Below are positions 13,101 to 24,341 of a stretch of 64,000 nt of DNA, one piece after another. Position numbers and translations under genes: made by a program. Location: contig VZSF01000741.1 in the NCBI GenBank assembly GCA_013398295.1, positions 276,297 to 340,296 of the forward strand, written 5' to 3'. The notes under the pieces are model-generated. The model was given only the letters and a program-made list of their open reading frames with translations. It had not been told where the DNA came from and searched no databases. Numbering within the stretch: the first letter of the stretch is position 1; every line of letters starts with the position of its first letter. The DNA comes from Chionis minor (Eukaryota > Chordata > Aves > Charadriiformes > Chionididae).

Positions 13101-13305
13101 ATGGCTTTGGGGTGAGAGGGAGCTTGGCGCTGCTGGGCGAGGCAGCTCTTTGCGGCAGGGTGCATAACTTGTCGGGGAGCGCTGGCGAGTTACAAGTCTG
13201 CGGCGGTTAATTTTTCCTTCTCTTTTGCATGGATTACGCTTGTTCTCTGCTTGGCCTTTTCAGCAGGGAGAGCAGTTTGGGTACACATTACCAACACAGC
13301 AAAGT

Positions 13306-13440
13306 GTGCTCTAATTGGCCAAGAATTGGTCCCAAAATGTCAGGGAAAGATTTATTTCCCAGCGCAGCCTCTCCAGGTACTAATTTTTCTATGGGCCGCC
13401 AGATAATGGCTCCGGTGCACAATAGCTCAGAGTCCCTAAT
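13306..13440 (+). promoter_or_regulatory. Copy 2 of an intronic duplicated element
   Basis: This is the partner of the element at 9934, in the same orientation and 3372 bases downstream. It shares ctctaattggc, aattggtcc, aatgtca and agatttat at the same spacing, then looser similarity through gataatgg to about 13435. The intervening 3.3 kb is not obviously duplicated, so a simple segmental duplication of the whole interval is not apparent. Confidence 0.45.
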
Positions 13441-14789
13441 CAGGATACAGAGCTGTAATTGGGTTGAAGGGATTTGAAACCATTAAAGCCACATTCAAGG
13501 GGAATAAAAAAGGAACCCCCACCTTTCTTTTCTCCCCCCCTTCGCCCCCCCAAGACAGAGGGACTGTGTTTAATGAGCAGCTCCTAGCACATCACTTACG
13601 ATATTCTGGTAATTGTGTCGGCAGCAGAGCAGCCCAAGAGGAGGTTACTGAGCATCCAGAAGTGTTGAAAGTCTCAGATGCTGCCCTTTTTGGGAGGACC
13701 CAGCCCTGCATCGCCGGTGGATGCAGCGAGGCCGGCTCTGTGCATCTCCACGTCCCTCGGTACTGCTGGGTCAGGGTGTCCTCCAGCCTTGAAGGGTGCA
13801 GAGGGACGTCAGGGTTATTGTCCCCGGTTTATGGATACTTCTGGGTCTATACTGGCATTTTGGTGCCGTCCCATCGGTGAAATGGGTGAGAATTGGTAAA
13901 AATCAGAGGTTCTGCAGTGGGTGAAGAATAGCAGGTGGGAAGCTGCGCAAAGGTTTCCCACGCTGGGGGCAAAATTATGTGGTTTTGCTTTGCTTTTCCC
14001 CTGCTGCATGCTTTCATTTGTTGAATGTTCTCCTTTTCATGTCAGATCGTTTCTCCAGTGTTTTGAGACCTTTTGAATTCCAGATCTGTCCCTCCAAAGC
14101 CCTTGCAAACCCACCGGCTCGGTGTCACCCAGCCCTCGTTGAAACGCGCGTTGTCCCTGATAGTGAGTGAAGGTGGGGACGGCTGCTGGCGCCCGGCAGA
14201 GCCCAGCCTGACGTGTCCTGCTTTGACAGCGCCTTCGCTCCCGGCGGAGATGGGCTCAGAGTAGAAATGCAAACCCAAGTAGTTTTGCTTGGGTCAAATG
14301 AAATATTTTGCTTGACCCTGCAGGAATTTTTTTTTTATTTTTTTTGTATCCCCGGGATTTTTTTTTTCCCCCCTTCCATTTGTTCACCCGCCAAACCCGC
14401 GTTATTGACACAACTCCACTGGAAGTGCGATGGCTTTTGTCTTTTAAGCAGCAGTGCCGTTGAATTAACGCCGTTATCTGGCGCACTACAACTTCAGGTA
14501 TTAATTTCCCCTAAGCCGTGCGGTTCACCGCTCGACTCCTCTGGAAGGATCATGGGGAAGGTGACGTCAAGAGCCTCACCGATGGTGGGGAAAATATGAT
14601 GTCCAGGTTTAATTGGCAGTGATTGTTTTGTCTTCTGTACAAAAGCAGCAAATCCCCAGAAGCTGGTCAGGAGCACAGCTGTTTATGGCGAACAGAAGCT
14701 GCTGCTTATCTCCTTGTAGCAACCTGTCTCCAGGAGATCACGGCTTAATTAACTCGCGTGTTATCGAGAGTGAAATTGTACAGACATTG

Positions 14790-14835
14790 TTAAAAAAAAA
14801 TATAAAAAAAATAGAAAAAATAGAAAAAAATAAGA
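14790..14835. repeat. A-rich tract with tagaaaaaa repeats
   Basis: A runs are broken by T and TAG at 8-10 base spacing. This is low-complexity sequence. Confidence 0.75.
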
Positions 14836-15022
14836 AGAGATAAAGTGGGAAGGAAGGAGGTGACCTGGCAGCCAAGTGGAATGAACTCTATAGAGAGCCA
14901 AGGCATGTGGCTGCTCTCGGTGAATTTGCTCGTGGTGGATGGGGCTGGGCAGGGGAGAGCGGTTCCCCGGCCCCAGGCGTGGTGGGAGGGCGCAGAGCAG
15001 TGATGGGCTTGCCCAAAAAAAT

Positions 15023-15660
15023 GCATGAGCCAGCAATGTGCCTTTGTAACCAAGAAGGCCAATGGCATCCTGGGGTGCATCAAGAAGACCGTGGCCAGCA
15101 GGTGCAGGAGGTCATCCTGCCCCTCTGCTCTGCCCTGGTGAGGCCACAGCTGGAGTGCTGTGTCCAGTGCTGGGCTCCCTGGTTCAGGAAGGACAGGGAA
15201 CTGCTGGAACAGGGACAGCGAAGGGCTATGAATGATGATCGGGGCCAGAACATCTTTCTTATGAGGAAAGGCTGAGGAACTTGGGTCTCTCGAGTCTGGA
15301 GAGGAGAAGACTGAGGGGGGATCTCATCAATGCTGATCAACACTTCAAGGGAGGGTGCCGGGAGCATGGGACCAGTCTTTTTTCAGCGATGCCTAGGGAT
15401 AGAACAAGTGGCAACAGGCACAAACTGGAACCTGGGAAGTTCCATCTGAACGTGAGGAGGACCGTCTTTCCTTTGAAGGTGGCAGAGTCCTGGCAGAGGC
15501 TGCCCAGAGAGGTGGTGGAGTCTGTGACTCTGGAGACGTTCCCAACCTGCCTGGACACCACCCTGTGCAGCCTGCTGTGGGTGCCCCTGCTCTGGCAGGG
15601 GGCTGGACTGGATGATCTCCAGAAGGCCCTGCCAACCCCAGGGATTCTGGGATTCTGTGA
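15023..15660 (+). mobile_element. CR1 retrotransposon, 3' fragment with ORF2 C-terminus remnant
   Basis: About 640 bases of CR1 lie in + orientation. It starts at atgagccagcaatgtgcc and includes ggccaatggcatcctggggtg, ggtgaggccacagctggagtg, gctgaggaacttgggtctc, ggagaggagaagactgag and aggctgcccagagaggtgg. It ends at the octamer-like tail ggattctgggattctgtga. It encodes pieces of the ORF2 C-terminal region (for example [16 protein letters not shown], then LSSLERRRLRGDLI). The two pieces lie in different frames with a stop at 15273, so it is a broken copy. The 5' part, with most of endonuclease and reverse transcriptase, is missing. Confidence 0.93.
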
Positions 15661-15984
15661 AAACTGGCCTTGCACCTTGCTGCAGCCCTTAAGGCAGGCA
15701 GGAGAGGAGAGGAGCCTGGCTCCGAGCCTGGCCGCAGGGCTGATTGCCCAGTGCCGGTGCCTTCGAGCCAGCAGCACCCCCCTCCCCCCTGGGGCAGGGC
15801 TGCAGCGCGCACCTCTTCCCGGGGATGTCATGAGAGGTATTGCTGATGGAAATGGCAAAGGAGCATTTCGGGGAGGGATGCGGAGTCACTTAGGAGCGCT
15901 CGTGGAGGGAAATCTGACAACCTTTCCCATTCAGAGCTCAGAGTGCTCCGCAGATCAAAGCCAGAGAGACAATAATACATTTTG

Positions 15985-16130
15985 AACTAAGAACATTAAT
16001 TTGTATCCAGCGCATTTTAATAAATACTTTTTTAAAAATCCAGTTCAGCCCTGTCATCTCAAGCCAATTCCATTTAATATCCATCCCTTCGACTGACAGG
16101 TTTTTAACACCGTAATTAGCATGTATGGCT
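15985..16130. promoter_or_regulatory. Candidate conserved non-coding element, AT-rich
   Basis: This AT-rich block with attaat, taatta and tttaat cores follows a CR1 element by about 325 bases and has no repeat signature. The call is a compositional inference only. Confidence 0.25.
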
Positions 16131-18875
16131 CTTAAAAGCCTTTGCCGGTATCTCAGGCCTTCTCTGCATTACGGCATCTTCTCTCCCCTCCTCCCGGCCC
16201 TCTTTTTTGATATTGTTGTTCCATTTGTAGTTGTTTATTGTGCCCGCCGAGACAGATTAAAGACAGCGAGGAGCAGAAGAGTTGTTCTTATGGGCTCCCG
16301 TGCGGTACGGAGAGAGCACGGTGGAGCTCGCGGAATCAAAACCCGGAGCCTCGCTTTTCAAACCACGCGTCTGAAGAGTGGAGGTGGTTTCTGAAGCGTT
16401 TCATTGTTGCTTTGTTGGGTCTTTTTTTGGTTTGATTTGGGGTTTTTTGGTTGGGTTAATTTTTTTTCTTTTTTTGGAAGGGGAAGAGGGAGGAGTGCGA
16501 AAGGTTTCTTTTGCCTTAATGAAAGCTGAGGTTCTTGTATAACCGCATACGGCTGAGAGCTGGGGCTTAAAAGGAAAATAAGAGAGGTTATGAAATACTC
16601 AGTCATATTGTAAGGTTTGGCAGCACCGAGAAATATCCTTGCGTGTTATTGCACAGAACAAAGCTTCGCGTGCTCCATCTGAGGATGAAAGCAGGTCCAG
16701 GAGAAGGCAAGCACAGCACAGTCCCCTTATTTCCTCTTCTAAGTCTTTAAGTGGGATGTAAATTGTACATACTGCAGGTGTGCTTAGATCTAAGTCTCCT
16801 TCCTCCAGCAGAAATTGCCGGTGAGCAGCAGTGATGTTTGCCAGTTCCCATTTGTGTGCGTGATCTGATAGACAGAAGGAGCGCGATTTTGTTTTCCTAA
16901 GCCACCGGAGTGTGAGCGAGGGGGAACCAGACCTTGTCCAGAGAAACGGAGAAACCAAATGCTTTCTTCTAGTGATTTGGTTCCACTTCACTGTTGGCTA
17001 AGGACGGGCCCGGAGCGAAATCCCAGCTCTGAACAAAAGCCTGAAAGCTGAACCCGCTCCCAGGCTGCGGTTGCAGCTTATCTCAGCCGTGGTAGGAATC
17101 AAACCTGGAAAGCTGTGTCTCTCCTCTGTCGCAGCACCTGACTTTTGGAGCGTAATTGCCCTGTCCTGCCGAGGTATAAGCCTCGGGGGTGTTGGTCCAG
17201 CTCTAAAATCCCTCTTGGAAGGCTAACACTTAATGCTTTGCAGCAAGCTCTGTGTAACTAACAATCTTTCTGGATACCTGGGAGCTAGGCAGGCGTTAGC
17301 CTTTCCGTTTTGCCAGGGGGATGAAGATCAAAGCGAGGAGAGCCAGCGCGTGGCTTTCAGGCGGAGCGATGCCAAGCCCCGTTTTTTGCCATTCAAGACA
17401 TGCTCGTGCAGACCCGCCTTGGGCCTGTAGCTGGTGGGGACGGCGCTGAAGCCATCCCGCTGCCCTTCGGGATGCTCACCTACAAAGCGCTCCCCTCTTG
17501 GCAGCGAGGACGTGGTGGGTCAGGGGGTGCTCAGGCTCCCAAAACCCCTGGTAGACCCTGTCCCAGCCCCTCCAGCTGTTACGTGAGCCAATGCATTAAA
17601 GCACAGCGCCGGCTTCTCACTGCTCCGAAGCACAGCGGAGCCCATTTGGGACCATTCAGTGCTGGGGTGCCCGTGGTGGGTGCGATCCAAGTTTGCAGAA
17701 GTCTGGAGCAAAGTGCTTGCTCGGACCTGTCGTTCCTACCGTGGCACCTCGGCAGCAGATGCTTTGCGGAGGGACGCTCCCCATCCGGGCTTTGACAGGA
17801 TGATGGGCTTTGGCACCTTCCCTTGGCCAGCTTGGAGCTGGCCCACGGCACGTCTGCTGGGTCCGTGGGGGCTTGCAATAAAGTTTAGGGCTTGTTGCCT
17901 GGCTTATTGTTGGCACTTGCTGCTTCTTCTCGCTGCTCCGGCGGTATTTCTTGCCTCTGGCTCGGGGCCGGCTTGCAGCTGCAGCGTGCTAACCTTCACC
18001 CTGATGGGGGTAATTATTCCGCACGCCCCAGAAGTTGGTGTAGAGTTAAAGCTGTGCCACAATTTGCTCGCAGAGCGAGGCTGAAATCTTTTATCCCCCC
18101 CAGCTCTGCTTTTCACATTAGAGCTGGTATTTGGTTGCTGGGTTGGGTGCCTGATTTGCAGGAGGCAGCTGCGGTTCCTTGTAGCCTTTTGTTTTCAGAT
18201 TGCCTTTTTGGACGTAAATACTAACATCCACCGCGGAATGATGGGCGAGCTCTTCTTTGTGAAGCCTCACTTTCCTTTCTTTCCGGAGTCCCTGCGAAAT
18301 GTCAAGCACTCTTTTCCTGCGTCCTAAGTGCAGCCACTTACCCAGGTTCCTGGTATTTTGGGAGGAAATCCATTTACTCACAGGGAGGCTGAGTAGGAGG
18401 CTGGATGCCCATTTCTCGCTGTTTGCTCTGTGCCCGTCTGAAGCCCTTGGAAAACCAGACTCTTAGTTCAAGGAGGAGTTATCCACAGTTGCAAAAATTG
18501 GCAGTTTTTGATGCGGTAACTCCACAGCCAGTTAGGAAAGTTGAATAGGACAAGGCAAGTTCAGGCTGCTCTGTAATGTCAAGGTGAGCAAAGCGATGGC
18601 ATTTACGGTGGAGATATCCGGGACTCAGCATCTGGGATTAGTGTCAGCTCTCATGTGGCCAGCTAAATTAGGAATGCAGAGGCTGTCTCTGTTTATGATA
18701 CGGGGTTGTTAGGCGCTTCAGGTACTGTCATTCTTATTTAAGGATACATTTAAGGATTAACAGTAAGAAGTCCAGCATTAGCAGGAGAGAAATGAATGTT
18801 AGCGAGCTTAGGCTTGGAGGGCTTATTTTTGATCATCATCATGTGAGCTGCTTTAGGAGAGATGAGCTCCAAGAT

Positions 18876-18893
18876 GGGGGGGGGGGGGAAATN
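18876..18893. repeat. G13 homopolymer with a nearby N
   Basis: A run of 13 G is followed by aaat and an N at 18893. This is probably a base-calling problem at the homopolymer. Confidence 0.85.
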
Positions 18894-20677
18894 GAAATTC
18901 TTGTATTTTTACAGAAAAAGAAAACCTTTTGCAAGTTTAAATAGAGATCAGAACTTAGCAACAATGACGGCTGCATGGGTAAAGCCGCGTAACTCCCCGA
19001 AGCCGGTGTCTTTGCCAGGCTGAGGATCTGGCTCACAGCAGCCAGCCTATTTTTAGCCTTTTTTTTCTTTTTTTTCCCCCACTTGCAGAACAGGCACAAT
19101 CAAACAATGTCCGCAGATTTCTTTGTTCTTTGAAATCATTCATTCTTTTTTTAATTGGCAACCTTAGTGTTTCGCCTTGATCACAGTTGACTGCAAGTAG
19201 GTTACGCTCGCTACGTGTGCGGTCTCAGGCGCTGGGGCTGGCTCAGAGAAGGTCTCTCCTGATGATGCTCCTTCCAGCTGGGTGCAGGCACAGAGATTTC
19301 CTTGCTGCAAAACATTTTCTTACTTGTAAACCCCACATTTCGCTTTCCCTGGCTTTGGCTCTGATATCTCTTGCCCACGAGCACCAGTGAAGGCCTGGCG
19401 GAGACTCACAGCTCTTGACATCCCAAGATTAGAAAAGCTCCCCTGAAAACAGAATTGGGCACAAAAAGGGTTTATTTAGTGCTATGAGTTTAGTCAGTTC
19501 TGATGTCTGAGGGGCAGAAAGAGGGGGGTGTCACCATGCTTTCACCTCTATTTTGAGAGGTAGTTTAAAACATGAAGCACAGGCTCCTACCTGAAGTCTC
19601 CCCAGCGCTTGTCAGTTTGGATTGGGTTTTATATTATTATTTCTAAATATTAGGATTATCAAGCTTGTCCTTTGGGCTGAGTTTGGGTGGGATGTGCTAC
19701 ACCCCTCTGTGTCCGAGTCCTGCACAAAACCCTTGCTGGGTGCTGGAGGGAGCACGCAGCTCTGGTCCAATGCTCCATGGGTGCCTGAGGAAAAGGCGGC
19801 CGGGCTGGAGGCAGGGAACAGAAGTCAAAAGGGTGCCCAATTTTGTGTTAAGAGCACTGTGTTGGCACTCACGGCCCACCGGGTGGACGTGTCCACTGCT
19901 TACCCGAGCCGGAACAAGTGAGTCTCCATTACTTATGCGCTTCCTGAAGCTGAAACAATTGCTATTATCCCACGTAATATTGCATGACCTACATTTTTAC
20001 TTGAAAGCCTCCAGCTAATAATTAGTTTGAATTTCGATTTATAAATAAACACATTCATATTCTAGTTTTTAAAAACAGGGGAAGAAAGCAATCCCCTTGA
20101 CAGATGAAATCCCCACCTCTCCCTGCTGGTCTCTACTTTCTCTCCTCTTCCTCTGACTTTCGGGATGGGCTGGGAGGAAGGAGTGGATTTGCTGGGCTGG
20201 GTTTAGATGGAAGGAGACACGCCTGGGTGTTTTCCTGGAAAACGGCAGGAGCCTCGGCACTGGGGAGATTCCGGCCATCTGGATGCATAGGGTCAAGCTC
20301 CACATTGGCAGCGATGAGGCCACACAAGGGCAGCTTGGCCTCGCTAAAGGTGCTGGGCAGAGAAGCAGATCGGTGCACAAAAGCACCTAGCAGAAGGCAT
20401 GCCCCTTCCCATTCCCGGCTCTCCCAGTGTTGCCTCCGCTTCTCCTCCGCCTACTCGCTGTCCATCTGCTTCCTGGCCGCTCGGCATGGCCACATCCAAA
20501 GGCGCGGGAGGCAGCGTTGGCTTTGGGTCAATGCACGGGACTTGGCATGCGTGTGGTGCGGGCAGGGGATCGTTAGGCACAAAGCAGGGTCGGGTGTTAA
20601 TTAGCAGTTGTGGGGAGGAGAGGACTGGCTTGCAGAGAAGTGCGCTCTCAAGGAGAGGAGAGATTCAGCTCTGGGAG

Positions 20678-20857
20678 ATCATAGAATCATGGAATGGTTT
20701 GGGTCGGAAGGGACCATAAAGATCATCCAGTGCCACCCCCCTGCCCTGGGCAGGGACACCTCCCACTAGACCAGGGTGCTCCAAGCCCCGTCCAACCTGG
20801 CCTTGAACACCTCCCAGGATGGGGCAGCCACAGCTGCTCTGGGCAACCCGGGCCAGT
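20678..20857 (-). mobile_element. CR1 retrotransposon, 3' fragment
   Basis: This is an inverted CR1 tail. Blocks on the + strand are atcatagaatcatggaatgg, ttgggtcggaagggacc, ccctgccctgggcagggaca, ccaagccccgtccaacctgg and ggggcagccacagctgctct. It is short and well preserved compared with the other - strand copies. Confidence 0.93.
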
Positions 20858-22464
20858 GAACAGGATGGATGCGTGTTCCTGGTGGAGAGCTGGGATCCCG
20901 ATCGCCCTGGTGGGTGCACACGGTGCCTGCGACTGCAGCTTTCCCTGTAAGGTCTGCGGTGGTTGTGCCACTGGAAACACTTCACGATCTGCTTTTCTCC
21001 ATGCACTTCAGGGTTTGCTGTTGCTGGAGGTGGAAAATGCAGAAAGCTGTCATGGTCATAAGGCTTATACAAAGTCCTGGTGTCCTCATTCAGTCATTCC
21101 GTGTCCGAGCTTTCCCTTGTATTTCAACTTGGCCTCCGGTCTCCTTTTCTACTGGCATAATATTGCGTGTGAAGGTCTGATGGGGTACTTTGGGTTTGGT
21201 TTTTTGGGTTTTTTTGCTTGTAAGAGAAAGAGCAAAAGGTAAAACTGCCAGAGCTCCATCTCTGGAAGATGCATCCTTTGCCTGGACCCGGCAGTCCCTT
21301 CCTGCCCAGTATCGATCTGTACCCATCCCTCTCACTATTGCATTCAGCGATGGGAAATCGGTGCGGCCGTGGGTTGGATCATTGGAGCGGGTTTTTATAG
21401 GCAGATCTTGCGACACCAGGGACTGCACCTGGGATTTGATCCAAAACTGACGGGAAGGGGGGAAAAAAAGCCTGCCATTCTGCTTCATACAAAAAATTCC
21501 CTAACACACCTAGCACTACAGTGTGGCACCGCGTGGGTAATTGGCATTCCACTCCGAGCTGTTGATGTGCGTATGCCTTGAAGCACGACAATTATTAGCC
21601 TTTGTTATTTCCTGTACGGGAAGAAAAAAAAATAAAAATAAAAATATCCAATCAAACTTAATAGGGATGAGACCAATAGAGTTCTGTGGAAGTTGGTGTG
21701 AAATCTTGTAGAAAATGGCAGTCGATGAGGCGGCCCCGGTAGCATCCCACGGGCAAGTTTCACCGTGCCGTGGGCAGGTTTTCGTCCTCCGGTTGCTTTG
21801 GTAGCGCCTGCCCATAAGGTGTTATCCTAAGTGATGCCACTTCAGGTGCTATTTTTATTCAGGAAAATGTCAAATCCTTTCTCGGAACTTAGTGACTTGT
21901 TGTCTTGGTAATTTCTTGCAGAAACAAGATCTATAAAAATCCCCTGCTTTCCTGGCACTAGGCTTTTCTTGTCTATTTTAGATGTAAATATTACAAAAAA
22001 ATAAATGGGAGCCGCTTTGATAGGACACGAGCGGTATAATTTCTCCCCCAGACTGGCTCTTGGAGGGTTTCTTGAGGCATAGATGTAAGCAGGGCTGTGG
22101 CTGGGTACACTTATATTTATGATACTGGGCCAGCGTCCTTTGAATAGGAGTCCTTGTATGCCGAGATCATATCTGGCCCCGTTCTTTCTTCGTACACTGT
22201 TTCCTAATCTGAAGCTCTCTGGGAGCTGGAAAACCGGTGATGAGTGAGGTTATATTAATTTTACATTGAGGGTGGTGGTGGTGGTGACACCTACAACCTC
22301 CGCTCTTTTTTTTTTATTATTATTTCTTTTTGAAATTTCCGGCAAAGTTGACATTTTCAACAATAAATAATCGCTTCGGAAATGACTCATTTCCAAACCT
22401 GAGCCGTTGCGAGTCGTTTGCAAATGAAAAAGCAAAAATCATATGGTGCCTCTGATAACGCTGA
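20858..22464 (+). other. NTM intron DNA, unique
   Basis: No gene was found. A T/G-rich stretch lies at 21190-21225, an A-rich run at 21623-21650 and a GGT run at 22268-22284. Nothing else was recognised. Confidence 0.65.
22268..22284. repeat. (GGT)n microsatellite, short
   Basis: Five consecutive ggt units sit in a ggtggtggtggtggtg context. Confidence 0.8.
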
Positions 22465-23031
22465 GATCATAGAATCACTGAATCGCTTGGGTTGGAAGAA
22501 ACCTTCAAGACCATCGAGTCCAGCCGTAAACCTGTGCCAAACCCACCCCTAACCCAGGTCCCTCAGCACCACGTCTGCCCGGCTTTTAAATACCTCCAGG
22601 GATGGTGATTCCACCACCTCCCTGGGCAGCCTGTTCCAATGCTTGAGAACCCTTTCGGTAAAGAAGTTTTTCCTAATATCCAACCTAAACCTCCCCTGGC
22701 ACAACTTGAGGCCATTTCCTCTTGTCCTGTCGCTTGTTCCTTGGGAGAAGAGATTGACCCCACCTGGCTAGAACCTCCTTTCAGGGAGTTGTAGGAGGTT
22801 GAGGGGAGACCTTCTCACTCCCTCTTCTCCAGGCTGAACAATCCCAACTCTCTCAGCCGCTCCTCATGAGACTTGTTCTCCAGACCCCTCCCCAGCTCCG
22901 TTGCCCTTCTCTGGAACACGCTCCAGCAGCGCCTCAATGTCTCTCCCATACTGAGAGTAGTACCCAAAACTGAACACAGCACTCAAGCTACGGCCCCACC
23001 AGTGCTGCAGGGTCGCCACATTCCTCCTTGA
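22465..23031 (-). mobile_element. CR1 retrotransposon, longest inverted copy
   Basis: About 570 bases of CR1 in inverted orientation. Blocks on the + strand are gatcatagaatcactgaatc, cttgggttggaag, caagaccatcgagtccagcc, cctccctgggcagcctgttc, aagaagtttttcctaatatc, cctcttgtcctgtcgcttgt, gaacacgctccagcagc and gcggcc-type sequence near the end (ctacggccccaccagtgctg). This differs from the 20678 copy in its 3' region (aagaagtttttcctaata form), so it belongs to a different CR1 subfamily. Confidence 0.94.
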
Positions 23032-23215
23032 AACAGCTTTTGGATGAGCAGCAACCATGGGGGCGGGGTCTTTTTTTCCCTGGGAGGGCAGTGACCACTA
23101 ACTGACTTTGCCTCTGGAGCCAGAAGGGGGGAACGAGTTGCCCCCAATGGACTTACCCGAGGGCAAACTAAGTTGCTGGGGGCACTGCCACCAGTGGCTG
23201 CGCTCCGGGAGGGCT

Positions 23216-23500
23216 CAGGTGGCATTGGTGCCGCCCCACCATGAGGTGCCGGTGCCAGCACGAGCTCACTGCTTTTCCCGACCCCCCAAAAAGAGCCTTT
23301 TGCCCATCTTTTTCGCCCCTGTTCCCTCCCCCAGCGTGGCCTTACCTGCACTGGAGCTGGTCTTCTTGGCGAGTGACCCGCAGGTGTGATTACAGCTCGT
23401 TTAAATGTGCCACAGGTGGCGCTGGCTCCACCCCTGCCCCATCACCGCCCTCCCACGAGGTGCCGGCAGGACCGTGCACCTTTTCCCGGCCTCCAGAGCC
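23216..23500 (+). repeat. Imperfect local duplication, about 200-base period
   Basis: The series caggtggc-ttgg-gcc-cccc, then gaggtgccgg, then cttttcccg-c and agagcc occurs from 23216 and again from 23412. The second copy carries insertions. This is a hand alignment only. Confidence 0.4.
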
Positions 23501-24313
23501 AAGATACCCTACTCCTGCCTCTGCCCTTGGGAAGGCTGGGTTTGGCTCGTGGAATAGCTCAGCCGGCTCCGCAGAGGAGGTTTCTCCCCCTGCCTGGGCG
23601 GTTTCCCGCAGGCTCTGCCCCGTCCCAGCAGGGTTGGAAGCTCCAGGTGGTCGTGGTGGTCGCTTTGGTGGTGATGGAGGAGGAAGAGCAGAGCCCGGCG
23701 CTCGCCGTGACGGGTGGCACTGTCTGCGTCCACCTGTCGGGTCTTCTCCGTGAGGTGCCGTGTGCTTGGAGGGAGGCGGGGGCTGGTTTTGGGGCGCTCG
23801 TGGCGTCGTTCATGCCGGTGGGCTGGAATGGGGTTTAAGCGCGATAAAGCAGGGCAGGAGCTCCGCGGCCCTTCTTGGGAGAGAGGGAGATGATGAGCGG
23901 TGTCTCTCCGATTGCAGCGAGATCCCCAGAGCCTGAAGGAGCAAGGCTTGGGCGCGAAAGGCAGTGCTGCCCTAATAAAACATTTACTGGGGTTTGGAGA
24001 CCTGTTCGCTCCGACACGGCGCATACATATTAAATGATCAAAGTTTCCATGCCTTCGGAGGAGCCGGCTGCTAATCTAATGCAACCCTTGGGCTTTGCTC
24101 ACCACTGACTCTGCATGAAAGCAAACGGCAGCTCTGTTTTCCTATTTAAAAGGTTTCCGGGCTAAGCCGGGTGGGTCACAGTTCAGGAAGCAATAGGATC
24201 TGGGCTCTTAAAGGCTTTGGCAAGGAGGGGCTTGAGAAGGTGGGTTAAGGGTTGAGGATGGCTTGGTGTCCACCTCTGACTGTGCTGCAGACGATCTCAA
24301 TGCTGCTGTGGTC

Positions 24314-24341
24314 TCTCCTCCTCCTCCTCCTCCTCCTCCTC
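24314..24341. repeat. (CTC)n microsatellite
   Basis: About nine consecutive ctc units form a pure pyrimidine tract on the + strand. Confidence 0.9.

Larger units (their letters stand above)
7986..15022 (+). other. NTM intron DNA with a diverged duplicate pair
   Basis: No gene was found. Contents are A-rich tracts at 8620-8704 and 9241-9257, a C13 run with an N at 10105, the paired elements at 9934 and 13306 (own entries), a T-rich stretch at 14322-14370 and an A-rich stretch at 14790-14835. A 222-codon frame at 12542-13210 and a 193-codon - frame at 9985-10566 cross these features and carry no domain. Confidence 0.65.
15661..20677 (+). other. NTM intron DNA, unique
   Basis: No gene or clear repeat was found. 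Contents are the AT-rich block at 15985-16130, a T-rich stretch at 16420-16480, a G13 run followed by an N at 18893, and T runs near 19060-19080. Open frames up to 166 codons have no domain. Confidence 0.65.

Noticed and set aside
15281..15985. 234-codon open frame on the + strand
   Set aside because: Its first half is the decayed C-terminus of CR1 ORF2 and the rest runs past the CR1 tail into unique intron. It is not a host gene.
24314..24341. CTC run as a CRISPR or satellite array
   Set aside because: It is a plain trinucleotide microsatellite without spacers.
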